Part shown: positions 28,038 to 37,100 of the stretch, in pieces
How the letters are laid out: each line of letters starts with the position of its first letter
Position numbering within the stretch: the stretch's first letter is position 1
Assembly: GCA_013297875.1 (NCBI GenBank)
Contig: JAAFIW010000023.1
Coordinates: 1 to 64,000 of the forward strand
Direction of reading: 5' to 3'
Source: Comamonadaceae bacterium
GTDB taxonomy: Bacteria > Pseudomonadota > Gammaproteobacteria > Burkholderiales > Burkholderiaceae_C
Length of the DNA stretch: 64,000 bases
The notes under the pieces: model-generated
The model's database searches: none
Told to the model about the DNA's origin: nothing
What the model saw: the letters and a program-made list of their open reading frames with translations, nothing else
Made by a program: the position numbers and the translations under genes

Positions 28038-28079
28038 AGCCCATACAAATACTGCTCAAGCAGCTACACAATTAATAGC
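28038..28079 (-). repeat. 42-bp dispersed element
   Basis: Good reverse copy, AGCCCATACAAATACTGCTC to TTAATAGC, 25 bp before denD. With 27923-27964 it forms a facing pair about 73 bp apart. Confidence 0.9.
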
Positions 28080-28104
28080 AACTCAAATCAACAGGAGACA
28101 CACC

Positions 28105-29121
28105 ATGCATATTCTCATCACCGGCGGCAGCGGCTTTCTGGGCGCACGATTGGCCCGCAGCCTACTGGCCCAAGCCACTTTTGTGTTGAACGGTGCCGCC
28201 TCGCAAGCCATCACCACCATCACCTTGACTGACCGCGCCGCGCCGCCCGACGACCTGTCCGCTGACCCGCGTATCCGCTTTGTGGGGGGCGACCTCAATG
28301 ACCTGCTGGAAACCGGGCAAATCCCTGCAAAAAACACGAGCGCCGTCTTCCACCTGGCCGCGGCTGTCAGTGGTGAATGTGAGGCCGACTTTGATCTGGG
28401 CATGCGCAGCAACCTGGACGCCACCCGCGCCCTGCTGCAAGCCTGCCGCAGCCTGGGCAACCAGCCCTTGTTTGTTTTTGCCAGCTCGCTGGCTGTATAT
28501 GGCAGCCCACCCGGCACCGGCCTGCCACCGGAGATTGAAGACGACACCTTGCCCACGCCCCAAGGCAGTTACGGCATTCAAAAGTTCATTGGTGAGCAGT
28601 TGGTCGCCGATTACGGCCGTAAAGGCTTCATCGTGGCCCGTAACGTGCGCCTGATGACCGTCAGCGTGCGCCCCGGCAAGCCCAACGGTGCCGCCTCCAG
28701 TTTCTTGAGCGGCATGATCCGCGAGCCCCTGGCCGGCGTGCGCGCGCAAGTGCCCGTGCCAGCCGAAACGCCCGTCGCCCTGTCCTCACCCGCTCGCACG
28801 GTCGAAGGCCTGCTGTGCGCCGCCCAAACCGCCAGCGCGCTCTGGGGCCCGTTGACCGCTGTCAACCTGCCCGCGCTGAGCACCACAGTTGGCGAGATGG
28901 CCGCCGCCCTGCAGCGCGTGGCTGGTACATCGGCCACAGCGCTGCTGGACTGGGTGCCAGACCCCGCTGTGATGCGCCTGGTCAGCAACTGGCCGGGCCG
29001 CATCGCCTCCACCCGCGCCCGCGCCCTGGGCCTGCACAGCGACGCTAACTTTGAAGCGGTGGTGCGCGACTATGTGCGCGAGAACGCGGCGGCGGTGACG
29101 CTGGCTGGCGTAAGAAGCTGA
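28105..29121 (+). CDS. denD: D-erythronate dehydrogenase-type SDR epimerase/dehydratase
   Basis: NAD-dependent extended short-chain dehydrogenase, 338 residues. The start is ATG 28105 behind CAGGAG; a frame open from 27943 is only the repeat region read through. The Rossmann motif is TGGSGFLGARL; the active-site YGIQK (Tyr/Lys) and VFHLAAAVSGECEADFDLGM, RPGKPNGAASSF and TVGEMAAAL follow the DenD pattern I recall, the enzyme oxidising D-erythronate in four-carbon acid sugar use. No other denD pathway genes lie nearby, so the substrate is inferred. Confidence 0.85.
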   Translation: MHILITGGSGFLGARLARSLLAQATFVLNGAASQAITTITLTDRAAPPDDLSADPRIRFVGGDLNDLLETGQIPAKNTSAVFHLAAAVSGECEADFDLGMRSNLDATRALLQACRSLGNQPLFVFASSLAVYGSPPGTGLPPEIEDDTLPTPQGSYGIQKFIGEQLVADYGRKGFIVARNVRLMTVSVRPGKPNGAASSFLSGMIREPLAGVRAQVPVPAETPVALSSPARTVEGLLCAAQTASALWGPLTAVNLPALSTTVGEMAAALQRVAGTSATALLDWVPDPAVMRLVSNWPGRIASTRARALGLHSDANFEAVVRDYVRENAAAVTLAGVRS

Positions 29122-29152
29122 AAACCGGGCTTTTTCACGTCAATCGGGCTGT

Positions 29153-29194
29153 TGCCCTGGTGGATATTGCTCAAACAGCTATCAAAAGTATAGT
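29153..29194 (-). repeat. 42-bp dispersed element
   Basis: Reverse copy, TGCCCTGGTGGATATTGCTC to AAAGTATAGT, between convergent denD and the LOG gene. Confidence 0.85.
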
Positions 29195-29203
29195 GACGAG
29201 AAC

Positions 29204-30079
29204 TCACACCAAGCCGTAAAACCCCCGCACCGCATCCCAGGCCTGCTGGGGTGTATCCACAAAGGTCAGCAGTTTCAAGTCACCGGGCGAAATCACGCCT
29301 TCTTCTGCCAGCACCTCCCAGTTCACCAGTCGCTTCCAGTAAGCCGAGCCAAACAGCACGATGGGCACCTGGGCTGATTTTTTGGTTTGCACCAGGGTGA
29401 TGATTTCAAACAGCTCGTCCAGCGTGCCAAAGCCGCCGGGGAAGGCCACCAGGGCCTTGGCGCGCATCATGAAATGCATTTTGCGGGCGGCGAAGTAGTG
29501 AAACGTGAAGCTCAGTGCGGGTGTCACGTAGGTATTGGCGGCTTCTTCGTGCGGCAGGGCAATGGCCAGGCCCACGCTGTCTGCGCCCGCCTCATACGCG
29601 CCGCGGTTGGCCGCCTGCATGATGCCGGGGCCGCCGCCGGTGCAGATAAACAGGCGGTCTTGTGCGCTTTTGCCCTGGCTGTAGCGGGCCACCAAGCCCG
29701 CAAAGGCGCGGGCCGCTTCGTAGTAGGGCGCGCTGCGCGCCAGGGTCTGGGCCTGGTGCAGGGCCGCGCTATCGCCCTGGGCGTGGGCGGCGGCCAGCAG
29801 CGCCTGGCAATCGTCGTGGCTTTTGAAGCGGGCGCTGCCAAACACCACAATGGTGTTTTCAATGCCGTGGGCTTGCTGCTCCAGGTCCGGTTTGAGCAGT
29901 TCCAGCTGAAAGCGTATGCCACGGGTTTCGCGGCGCAGCAAAAATTCGGGGTCGGCAAAGGCCAGGCGGCGTGCGTCGGGCAGGGTTTGCACATCGGCGC
30001 GGGCATCGGCCAGGGGGCGCTGGTGCAGCATGGGGGAGGGGGTGGGCCGGTCGGAGGGTATGGAGTTTGTCGTGGTCAT
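29204..30079 (-). CDS. LOG-family nucleotide 5'-monophosphate nucleosidase
   Basis: Probable hydrolase of nucleoside 5'-monophosphates to base and ribose 5-phosphate (LOG/TIGR00730 fold). It has the ICTGGGPGIMQAANRGA region, RKMHFMMRAKALVAFPGG and the signature PGGFGTLDE. 291 residues, longer than plant LOG because of an N-terminal extension of about 75 residues with low complexity at the very start. Cytoplasmic. Confidence 0.88.
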   Translation of the reverse strand: MTTTNSIPSDRPTPSPMLHQRPLADARADVQTLPDARRLAFADPEFLLRRETRGIRFQLELLKPDLEQQAHGIENTIVVFGSARFKSHDDCQALLAAAHAQGDSAALHQAQTLARSAPYYEAARAFAGLVARYSQGKSAQDRLFICTGGGPGIMQAANRGAYEAGADSVGLAIALPHEEAANTYVTPALSFTFHYFAARKMHFMMRAKALVAFPGGFGTLDELFEIITLVQTKKSAQVPIVLFGSAYWKRLVNWEVLAEEGVISPGDLKLLTFVDTPQQAWDAVRGFYGLV

Positions 30080-30190
30080 GCAGGTATTTTGCGGTGAGAG
30101 CCGTTTCTCCGGTATTCTTCGCGGCTTTTCAGCATTCCTAAGTTCTCAAAAACTTGAGTTTTACCGTCAACTTGGAGGGAGGTAGCACCA

Positions 30191-30880
30191 ATGAACAAGT
30201 CAGGCGATTCAGCATTTCACGTGCTGCTAGACGGCAAGCCGGTAGGGCCCTACAACCGCCGCACCCTGGTGGGCATGCGGCTAAAGCACACGCTGAACAA
30301 CGACCACGTGCTGGTCGGCCAGACCGGCACCCGTTTGACCGTGGCCCAGCTGCTCAGCCAGCGCACGCCACGCGAAAGCAGTTTTGACCCCGCTCGCACC
30401 TCGCGCTCGGTGGTGCAGGCCACGTTCAATGCCAGCCTGTACGGCGTGGAGGGTTCCGGATTCGACATTCCCCTGTTTGACGGCGAAATCGAGCTGCGGG
30501 TGCAGCAAGGCGTGCTGCGGCTGGCGGGCCGCTTCAAGCAAGGTGGCAACTGGAAAGACGACCGCATCAAGCTGCCACTGGCTAGCGTCATGCATGGCCG
30601 CGCCGTGGGCTCGCGGGTCGATCTGTGGCTCAAGCCGCCGGTGGCCCCGGGTGCAAAGACCAAACCCAGTCTGCAAAGCCTGTCGCTGGAGCTGTTCATG
30701 CCCGAGTCGGCGGGCGAGTTGCTCAACTTCCTGCCCGAAGCCACGCCACCGCCTAACGGCCTGTTGGCACCGCAGCCCGTCAGCGCCAAGCCAGTGTGGC
30801 TGGGCTGGGTGGCCGCCATTGGTGTGTCGGTGGTGCTGGGGCTGCTAGCCGTGGTGGCGTTTCGGCAAAAGCTGTGGTGA
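30191..30880 (+). CDS. GYF_2-like protein with C-terminal membrane anchor
   Basis: 229 residues. The N-terminal FHVLLDGKPVGPYNRRTL resembles the GYF_2 domain found in bacterial membrane proteins. The middle (about 75-185) is a beta-rich region of no known family. A hydrophobic helix lies at about 200-222, ending in RQKLW, so this is a tail-anchored inner-membrane protein with the bulk probably cytoplasmic. Preceded by GGAGG at 30175. Function unknown. Confidence 0.72.
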   Translation: MNKSGDSAFHVLLDGKPVGPYNRRTLVGMRLKHTLNNDHVLVGQTGTRLTVAQLLSQRTPRESSFDPARTSRSVVQATFNASLYGVEGSGFDIPLFDGEIELRVQQGVLRLAGRFKQGGNWKDDRIKLPLASVMHGRAVGSRVDLWLKPPVAPGAKTKPSLQSLSLELFMPESAGELLNFLPEATPPPNGLLAPQPVSAKPVWLGWVAAIGVSVVLGLLAVVAFRQKLW

Positions 30881-30893
30881 GCAGCTAAACCGC

Positions 30894-31772
30894 TCACAGC
30901 GCCAAGGCCAGCGCCAGCGGCACAAACACCAGCGCCAGCGCGTTGCCCAGCAAAATCATGGCGGCCACTTTTTCGGGCTCTTGCTGGTAGCGATCGGCCA
31001 GCAAAAATTGCATCACGGCCGGGGGCAGGGCGCCAAACAAAATCAGTTGCGCGCGGGCCTCGCCCTGTAGCCCCAGCGCCCAGGCCAGCGGAAAGGCCAG
31101 GGCCAGGCCAATCAGGGGTCTGGCAAAGGCACCCAGCAGGCCCAGGGTGACCGCATTTTTTTGCAAGCCGGTCAGCCGCACACCCAGCGCAAACAGCATC
31201 AGCGGCAGCATGGCATCACCCATCAGCTTCATGCCGGTCAACAGCAACTCGGGTGGCCGCACGCCGGTGGCGGCACTCGCAAAGCCCAGGGCGGTGGCCA
31301 GCATCAGCGGGCTGAGCAGCAGCTCGCGGGTGCTGGCATGGGCGCTGGTGATGCGCGCGCCCAGCGAGAAATGCAGCAGATTGCCAATCGAAAACAGGGC
31401 TACCGCCGCGCCAAAATGGCTGGGGCCAAACGCCAGCAAGGCCAGCGGCAGGCCCATATTGCCGCTGTTGTTGAACATCACCACCGGCACCAGGCTGCGC
31501 GGGTTTGCACCCGTGGCCCGCGCCAGGCCCCAAGCCAATGCGCCACAACCCAGAATCAGCAAGGCCCCGCCCATCAGCAACTGCGTGTGATCGGCCAATT
31601 TGAATTCGCGTCCGGCCAATGCCGAATACACCAGCACCGGTGCCAGCACGTCCAGCACGATGCGGTTGAACGCAGTGAGGTCTGGCCGGGCTTTGCGTCC
31701 GTAAAAGTAGCCCACCGCCACGATGAAAAACACCGGCACGATGACTTGGGCGATGCGGGTGATGAGGTCCAT
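30894..31772 (-). CDS. AEC-family auxin efflux carrier-like permease
   Basis: 292 residues from ATG 31772, with about ten hydrophobic helices. Recognisable are the LDVLAPVLVYSAL region near the start, the central FNNSGNMGLPLALLAFG motif typical of the family, and the C-terminal PPAVMQFLLADRY. Members export organic acids or take up malate; the substrate cannot be told. It converges with the preceding gene, leaving 13 bp. An upstream start at 31841 adds 23 non-conserved residues. Confidence 0.85.
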   Translation of the reverse strand: MDLITRIAQVIVPVFFIVAVGYFYGRKARPDLTAFNRIVLDVLAPVLVYSALAGREFKLADHTQLLMGGALLILGCGALAWGLARATGANPRSLVPVVMFNNSGNMGLPLALLAFGPSHFGAAVALFSIGNLLHFSLGARITSAHASTRELLLSPLMLATALGFASAATGVRPPELLLTGMKLMGDAMLPLMLFALGVRLTGLQKNAVTLGLLGAFARPLIGLALAFPLAWALGLQGEARAQLILFGALPPAVMQFLLADRYQQEPEKVAAMILLGNALALVFVPLALALAL

Positions 31773-31872
31773 GTAGGGTCGATGATGAATGACTTGCCCT
31801 GCGGGCTGTGATGACGGGATGACAGATACTTGACTTGTCATCTGTCATCAAGCCGTGTAGCGGCGAGGTCAT

Positions 31873-31940
31873 CCTTCATCGGTTTTGAAAACAAAAAAGG
31901 CTCCGCTGCGGAGCCTTTGATGGTTTCAAAACCGATGAAA
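31873..31940. terminator. nested palindromic terminator downstream of efp
   Basis: The inner stem is AAAGGCTCCG/CGGAGCCTTT (loop CTG), followed by a run of Ts on the minus strand, as expected for ending efp. It is enclosed by a second inverted repeat, ATCGGTTTTGAAA / TTTCAAAACCGAT. The whole can fold in either strand, so it may serve the AEC transporter promoter side as an insulator. Confidence 0.8.
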
Positions 31941-31942
31941 GG

Positions 31943-32497
31943 TCAAACGCGTTTGCGGTACTCGCCTGTTCGCGTATCAATCTCCACCTTGTCGCCCTGC
32001 GCCACAAAAATCGGCACGCCAATCTCGAAACCGGTCGCAATTTTGGCGGGCTTCAAAACCTTGCCGGAGGTGTCACCTTTCACTGCGGGCTCAGTCCAGG
32101 TGATTTCGCGCTCGACGCTGGTGGGCAACTCCACCGAGATGGCTTTGCCGTCGTAGAACACCACTTCCAGTTCCATGCCGTCTTCCAGGTAGTTCAGCGT
32201 GTCGCCCATGTTTTCGGCTTCCACCTCGTACTGGTTGTAGTCAGCGTCCATGCAAACATACATGGGGTCGGCAAAGTAGCTGTAGGTGCAGTCTTTCTTG
32301 TCCAGAATGACCTGATCCATCTTATCGTCAGCCTTGAACACGACTTCGGTGCCGAAGTTGGCGATCAGGCTTTTGAGCTTCATGCGCACGGTGGCTGAGT
32401 TGCGACCACCGCGGCTGTATTCGGTTTTCAGCACGACCATGGGGTCTTTGCCATGCATGATGACATTGCCGGCGCGGATTTCTTGAGCGATTTTCAT
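31943..32497 (-). CDS. efp: translation elongation factor P, Arg32 type
   Basis: Rescues ribosomes stalled at polyproline stretches. 184 residues from ATG 32497; a frame open to 32590 adds residues not seen in EF-P. The tip loop is [13 protein letters not shown] with arginine at position 32, the type activated by rhamnosylation by EarP, unlike the lysine form modified by EpmA/EpmB. earP is not adjacent in this window. Pro-rich proteins here, such as TonB and the lipoproteins, are likely clients (inference). Confidence 0.95.
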   Translation of the reverse strand: MKIAQEIRAGNVIMHGKDPMVVLKTEYSRGGRNSATVRMKLKSLIANFGTEVVFKADDKMDQVILDKKDCTYSYFADPMYVCMDADYNQYEVEAENMGDTLNYLEDGMELEVVFYDGKAISVELPTSVEREITWTEPAVKGDTSGKVLKPAKIATGFEIGVPIFVAQGDKVEIDTRTGEYRKRV

Positions 32498-32623
32498 AAA
32501 GTTTGCCTGGGGTTCAAAGGAGACGAAAAGGTGGCTGGGCCAGGGCGGTGCGCCCTGCACAAAGCCCGCAATTTTAGCCGCCTTCGACATTCCGACCCAT
32601 ATTTTCGAGCCAAATTGGCATCT

Positions 32624-32665
32624 GGCCCGTGTAAATACTGCTCAAGCAGCTATGTAATTGATAGC
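32624..32665 (-). repeat. 42-bp dispersed element
   Basis: Reverse copy, GGCCCGTGTAAATACTGCTC to ATTGATAGC, between hemH and efp. Confidence 0.9.
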
Positions 32666-32675
32666 GTTTGAGGTC

Positions 32676-33773
32676 TCAGGCCTTGGCACCCAGCGCCCGT
32701 GCGGCCGCTCTGGAGGCCGCCAGCGCGGCTTCGTCTGGCGCCGTTTTCGTGTCCCACCCGGCCAGATGCTGCTCGGCCACGTCCACCAGTGCGTTGATCC
32801 ACAGCTGGGAGTCGTTCAGGCCCGCAATGTGGTGAAACACCTTGCCACCCGCATGCAAAAACGCCTCGCGCGCCTCGATGTTGATTTCTTCCAGCGTTTC
32901 CAGGCCATCGCAGTTAAAGCCGGGGCACACCACGTCCACCCGCTGCAAGCCCTTTTGGGCCATGGCGATCAAGCTGGGCTCGGTGTAGGGCTGTAGCCAT
33001 TTGGCGCGGCCCAGGCGGCTTTGAAAGGTGACGGTGTATTGGTCTTTGCGCAAGCTCAGGTGCTCAGCCAGCAGGCGCGCGGTTTTGTGGGCCTGACAGT
33101 GGTAGGGGTCACCCAAGTGCAGGGTGCGCTCGGGCACACCATGAAAACTCATCACCAGGTGCTCTTGCGGCCCATTGATGCGGCCAAACGCCTGCCAGTG
33201 CGCCTTGATACGCCCGGCCAACGCGGCGATGTAGCCGGGGTGGTCGTGGTACTGGTTGACAAAGCGCAGCTCGGGCACCAGCCGGGTTTTGGCGGCCCAG
33301 GTGTAGACCGCGTCAAACACGCTGGCGGTGGTGGTGGCGCTGTACTGCGGGTAGGCCGGCAAGATCAGCACGCGCGTGGCACCTTCGGCCTTGAGCGCGT
33401 CCAGTTGTGAGCCAATGCTGGTGCTGCCATAGCGCATGGCATAGCGCACGCTGATGTGGTGGCCTCGGTTGCCCAGGTGGCCGCGCAGCAAATTGGCCTG
33501 TTTGTCAGTCCATACCTTCAGTGGCGAGCCGTCCGCCGTCCAGATGCTGGCGTATTTGGCGGCCGACTTGGCGGGGCGGGTGCGCAAAATAATGCCGTGC
33601 AGGATGAGCCACCAAACGGGCCGAGGAATCTCCACCACCCGCGCGTCCCACAAAAACTCGCCCAGGTAGCGGCGCACGGCCGAAGATGTAGGCGCGTCGG
33701 GTGTGCCCAGGTTGCAGAACAACACGGCGGTGCGGGGTGCCTGGCCGTGGTTGAAGGCGGGTTCTTTGTGCAT
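32676..33773 (-). CDS. hemH: ferrochelatase
   Basis: Inserts Fe2+ into protoporphyrin IX, last step of haem synthesis. The catalytic His is in MSFHGVPERT and the Glu in CPGFNCDGLETLEEI; FCNLGTPDAPTSSAVRRYL is the N-terminal family start. 365 residues from ATG 33773; an in-frame ATG at 33842 is less likely. Upstream and divergent is the HAD gene. Confidence 0.95.
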   Translation of the reverse strand: MHKEPAFNHGQAPRTAVLFCNLGTPDAPTSSAVRRYLGEFLWDARVVEIPRPVWWLILHGIILRTRPAKSAAKYASIWTADGSPLKVWTDKQANLLRGHLGNRGHHISVRYAMRYGSTSIGSQLDALKAEGATRVLILPAYPQYSATTTASVFDAVYTWAAKTRLVPELRFVNQYHDHPGYIAALAGRIKAHWQAFGRINGPQEHLVMSFHGVPERTLHLGDPYHCQAHKTARLLAEHLSLRKDQYTVTFQSRLGRAKWLQPYTEPSLIAMAQKGLQRVDVVCPGFNCDGLETLEEINIEAREAFLHAGGKVFHHIAGLNDSQLWINALVDVAEQHLAGWDTKTAPDEAALAASRAAARALGAKA

Positions 33774-33865
33774 AGGTTTGGAAACTGACAAATCAATGAA
33801 GACAAGGGTAATTCTGGGGTGCAGACGACCGGTTCGCGTCATACCCGGCGGCTATTCTTACAGCC

Positions 33866-34558
33866 ATGCTCGATACAACAAAAATCAAAGCCATCTCGTT
33901 GGATCTGGACGATACCCTGTGGCCGATCTGGCCCACCATCGAGCGCGCAGAACAAAAACTGAATGACTGGCTCCATGAGCATGCACCGATGACTGCCGCC
34001 ATGTTTTCCAGCCCCGCTGCGCTGCGCGATCTGCGAGGCCAGGTGCTGGCCAGCCGGCCCGAACTCAAGAGCGACCTGAGCGCCGTGCGCCGCGAGTCCA
34101 TCCGCCTGGCGCTGTATCGGTCGAAAGAAAATCCGTTGATGGCCGAGGCTGCGTTCGAGGTGTTTTTTGCGGCCCGACAGGAGGTTGACCTGTATGCCGA
34201 TGCGCTGCCCGCACTGGAGTTTTTGAGCAGCCGCTACCCGCTGGTGAGCCTGTCCAACGGCAACGCCGACCTGTTTCGCACCGGTATTTCGCGCTACTTT
34301 CGCGCCGGCATCAGTGCGCGCGAGTTTGGCAAAGGCAAACCGGATCCGGGCATTTTTCATGCGGCTGCCGGCGCGGTTGAAGTCTGCCCCACCCAGGTGC
34401 TGCATGTGGGCGACGACGTGACGCTGGACGTGCTGGGCGCGCTGAACGCCGGGATGCAGGCTGTGTGGGTCAACCGCAGCGACCACGCCTGGCCACATGA
34501 CTCCAAGGCACCCATCACGGTGGCTAATCTGATGCAGTTGTGCGACCTGTTGAAATAA
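33866..34558 (+). CDS. HAD-superfamily hydrolase
   Basis: 230-residue phosphatase of the YjjG/YigB (haloacid dehalogenase IA) type. Motif I DLDDTLW, motif II SLSNGN, the motif III lysine in GKGKPDP, and motif IV HVGDDVTLDVLGA are all present. FMN or a pyrimidine nucleotide is a possible substrate by family resemblance. Its 3' end overlaps the convergent hpnE by 35 bases. Confidence 0.88.
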   Translation: MLDTTKIKAISLDLDDTLWPIWPTIERAEQKLNDWLHEHAPMTAAMFSSPAALRDLRGQVLASRPELKSDLSAVRRESIRLALYRSKENPLMAEAAFEVFFAARQEVDLYADALPALEFLSSRYPLVSLSNGNADLFRTGISRYFRAGISAREFGKGKPDPGIFHAAAGAVEVCPTQVLHVGDDVTLDVLGALNAGMQAVWVNRSDHAWPHDSKAPITVANLMQLCDLLK

Positions 34559-35846
34559 GCATCAGCGCGTCCTGGCCCGAGCGCACCGCGCCTTCCAGCG
34601 TGGCGGGGTAAGGTCCCTGCACATAGTCGCCGCAGGCCAGAAGGCGAGACGCCACGCGCGCGGGCGGGCGCTGCAAACCCGGCGTGCAGGCAAACGTGGC
34701 CCGCTTTTCCACCACCGTTTGCAGCGGCACCAGGCCGCGCCAGCCCAGGGATACGGCTTGGGCCAGCACCTGTTTTTCAATCTCCGCCTTGCTGCCCTGG
34801 CTGGCGCTGACCACAAAAGCCAGCAAGCCGGTGGGGCCACCCAGCTGCCCCCGGTCAAACACAAACTGCGCCGGTGCACCGGCGCTGCTGCGCAGGCTGA
34901 GCATGGGTGCGGGTAGGTGCAAGGCGCTGTGCAGGTAAACCGTGGTGATGGCCTCGTACTGCAAGGCTTGCGCCTGCGCCGCCCACGCGGGTGCCGGGCC
35001 CGTCAACAGCCGCGCAGCCTCGGGCGCAGGGCAGGCCACGATGACCTGGTCAAACGTGGGCAATGTTGCTGTGGTTTCGCCCTCGCAACGCAGCTGCCAG
35101 CCACTGGCCTGCCGGTTGAACTGCACCACGCGCTGGCCCAGCAGCACCTGCGCGTTGTGCGCGCCCAGCCAGGTCGCCGCAGCGTCAGGAAACAGCGTGC
35201 CCAGGTCAACCCGTGGCAGCAGCAGGTTGGAAGCCCGCATACCGGTGTGCCCCTTGCGAAACAGGCTGTCGCGCAGCACCCGCAAAAACACGCCCCCGCT
35301 AGACCGGCTGGCCGGTGTGTTCAGTGCCGACACACACAGCGGCTCGATCAACTCCGCCTGCACACGCGGCGAAATGCCCTTGCACAAGTCGGCCACGGTC
35401 TGTTGCGCCGGGCAGCGAAAACCGGCCAGTTGCCATCTGAGCGCGGCGCGCAGCAGGCTGCGCTTGTCGTGCCAGTCCCAGCCAGGAGCCTGCAAAATGC
35501 CAGCCACTGCATCCAGCGGGGCGGGCAGGTAGGGCTTGTCGTGCGGCAGCACCAGGCCGCTGCCGTCGGGGAACTGCAAAGTCAGCGGCAGGCGCAGCAG
35601 AGCGGTCTGCAGGTTCACGCCCACGCGCTGCATCAGCTTGAGTGTTTCGCTGTAGGCACCAATCAGGATGTGCTGCCCGTTGTCCAGCACCGTGGTGCTG
35701 CCATCGGGCAGGGTGACGGGCAGCGCCCGGGCCCGCCCGCCCAGCTGGCGTGTGGCCTCCAGCACCGTCACCTGGTGGCCCGCCTGCACCGCCGCCACCG
35801 CAGCGGCCAGGCCTGCCCAGCCGGCACCCACCACAGCCAGTTTCAC
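34524..35846 (-). CDS. hpnE: hydroxysqualene dehydroxylase HpnE
   Basis: FAD-dependent amine-oxidase-fold enzyme that reduces hydroxysqualene to squalene for hopanoid synthesis. The dinucleotide motif is VVGAGWAGLAAAVAAVQAGH, then GGRARAL and LDNGQHILIGAY. I set the start at GTG 35844-35846, giving MKLAVVGAG and overlapping the hpnD stop (GTGA); a longer frame to 35882 adds 12 Ala/Gly residues. 440 residues. Confidence 0.88.
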   Translation of the reverse strand: MKLAVVGAGWAGLAAAVAAVQAGHQVTVLEATRQLGGRARALPVTLPDGSTTVLDNGQHILIGAYSETLKLMQRVGVNLQTALLRLPLTLQFPDGSGLVLPHDKPYLPAPLDAVAGILQAPGWDWHDKRSLLRAALRWQLAGFRCPAQQTVADLCKGISPRVQAELIEPLCVSALNTPASRSSGGVFLRVLRDSLFRKGHTGMRASNLLLPRVDLGTLFPDAAATWLGAHNAQVLLGQRVVQFNRQASGWQLRCEGETTATLPTFDQVIVACPAPEAARLLTGPAPAWAAQAQALQYEAITTVYLHSALHLPAPMLSLRSSAGAPAQFVFDRGQLGGPTGLLAFVVSASQGSKAEIEKQVLAQAVSLGWRGLVPLQTVVEKRATFACTPGLQRPPARVASRLLACGDYVQGPYPATLEGAVRSGQDALMLISTGRTTASD

Positions 35847-36682
35847 ATCAGCCCCAGCGCCTGCACCCGCCAGGCCAGCCACAGCTTGCGCAGCGGCGGC
35901 AGGCTCACGCGCTGGTGCAGCACCTGAAAGTTGTCGGCCTCAATCTCGCGCAGCAGCGCCCGGTAAATGCTGGCCATCATCAGCCCCGGCTTTTGCGCGC
36001 GCCGCTCGTCTTGCGGCAGCAGGGCCAGGGCCTCGTCATACAGACTGTGGGCGCGCTCGGCCTGAAAACGCATCAGGGCCAGAAAACGGTCGGAATACAG
36101 GCGCTTGAGCACCTCGTGCGCCTTCACATCAAACTGCTGCAACTCGTGCACCGGCAGGTAAATGCGCCCCCGCATCGCGTCTTCACCCACGTCGCGAATG
36201 ATGTTGGTCATCTGCAAGGCCAGGCCCAGCTTGTGCGCGTACAGCGTGGTGGCCTCCTGCGTCTGCCCAAAAATGCGCGCCGACACCTCGCCCACGACAC
36301 CCGCAACCAAGTGGCAATACTTGGCAAGGCCCGCAAAGTCCAGGTAGCGCGACTGGTCCAGATCCATCTGGCAGCCTTCCACAATCGCCTGCAACTGCCG
36401 CTGCTCAATGCCGTAAGTCGGTGCCAGCGGCATCAGTGCCTGCATCACCGGGTGGCTGGGCTGCCCGGCAAACGCTTTGGCAATTTCGCTGTGCCACCAG
36501 GCCAGCTTGGTGCGCGCCACACTGGCCTCGCTGACTTCGTCGACCACATCGTCCACCTCCCGGCAAAACGCATAAAACGCCGTGATGGCAGCGCGCCGGG
36601 GCTTGGGCAGGAACAAAAAGGCGTAATAGAAGCTGCTGCCAGATGCAGCGGCTTTTTGCTGGACGTATTGCTGGGGTGACAT
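35843..36682 (-). CDS. hpnD: presqualene diphosphate synthase HpnD
   Basis: Joins two farnesyl diphosphates to presqualene diphosphate. The two Asp-rich motifs are visible, CREVDDVVDEVSE and TNIIRDVGEDAMRGR, with YCHLVAGVVG between. 279 residues. First of a two-gene operon with hpnE; the usual third gene hpnC is absent from both sides in this window. Confidence 0.9.
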   Translation of the reverse strand: MSPQQYVQQKAAASGSSFYYAFLFLPKPRRAAITAFYAFCREVDDVVDEVSEASVARTKLAWWHSEIAKAFAGQPSHPVMQALMPLAPTYGIEQRQLQAIVEGCQMDLDQSRYLDFAGLAKYCHLVAGVVGEVSARIFGQTQEATTLYAHKLGLALQMTNIIRDVGEDAMRGRIYLPVHELQQFDVKAHEVLKRLYSDRFLALMRFQAERAHSLYDEALALLPQDERRAQKPGLMMASIYRALLREIEADNFQVLHQRVSLPPLRKLWLAWRVQALGLM

Positions 36683-36821
36683 GGGGCCGTATTGTCGCGG
36701 CTGGGTGTGACGGGTTCGGGGCGGTGTGGATAGGCCCTGTACGCCAAAGGTGTGTCGTTCGCCCGATAGACCTTTTCGCCGAGAGCCGGGTCAGAAGGTC
36801 ACAGGCCACTGGGGGCTGCGC

Positions 36822-37100
36822 TCAAACCAGTTCAATTTGAACCTTTCTACCAACCAGTGTTGCGGCCCGTTGTAGCGTGGACAGCATCACATCCCGAGTG
36901 GGGTCTAGCAGTCGGTCAACTTGTGATCTGCTGGTGCCGAGCAAGACAGCAAGGCGTGCTTTGCTGAGGGACTTTTCCTGCATGGCATCGGTGAGCTGCC
37001 AGACGATGACTTCCTTGATTGCCAACGCTTGATCTTCGTCGTAGCTTCCTTCTTCTTTCAGGAAGTCGTCAAGACTGCTTCCGCGATTTTGCTTGCTCAT
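36822..37100 (-). CDS. XRE-type helix-turn-helix antitoxin
   Basis: 92 residues, with an HTH at about 45-70 (SKARLAVLLGTSRSQVDRLL). It follows the toxin gene with a four-base overlap, the HigBA-like order toxin then antitoxin. It probably neutralises the toxin and represses the operon. Confidence 0.85.
   Translation of the reverse strand: MSKQNRGSSLDDFLKEEGSYDEDQALAIKEVIVWQLTDAMQEKSLSKARLAVLLGTSRSQVDRLLDPTRDVMLSTLQRAATLVGRKVQIELV

Noticed and set aside
32498-32590. N-terminal extension of EF-P
   Set aside because: EF-P starts at [11 protein letters not shown]; the added residues are not conserved and the chosen start has the normal length.
34917-35927. 336-codon frame opposite hpnE
   Set aside because: Antisense of a clear FAD enzyme; Gln/Arg-rich composition typical of shadow frames.
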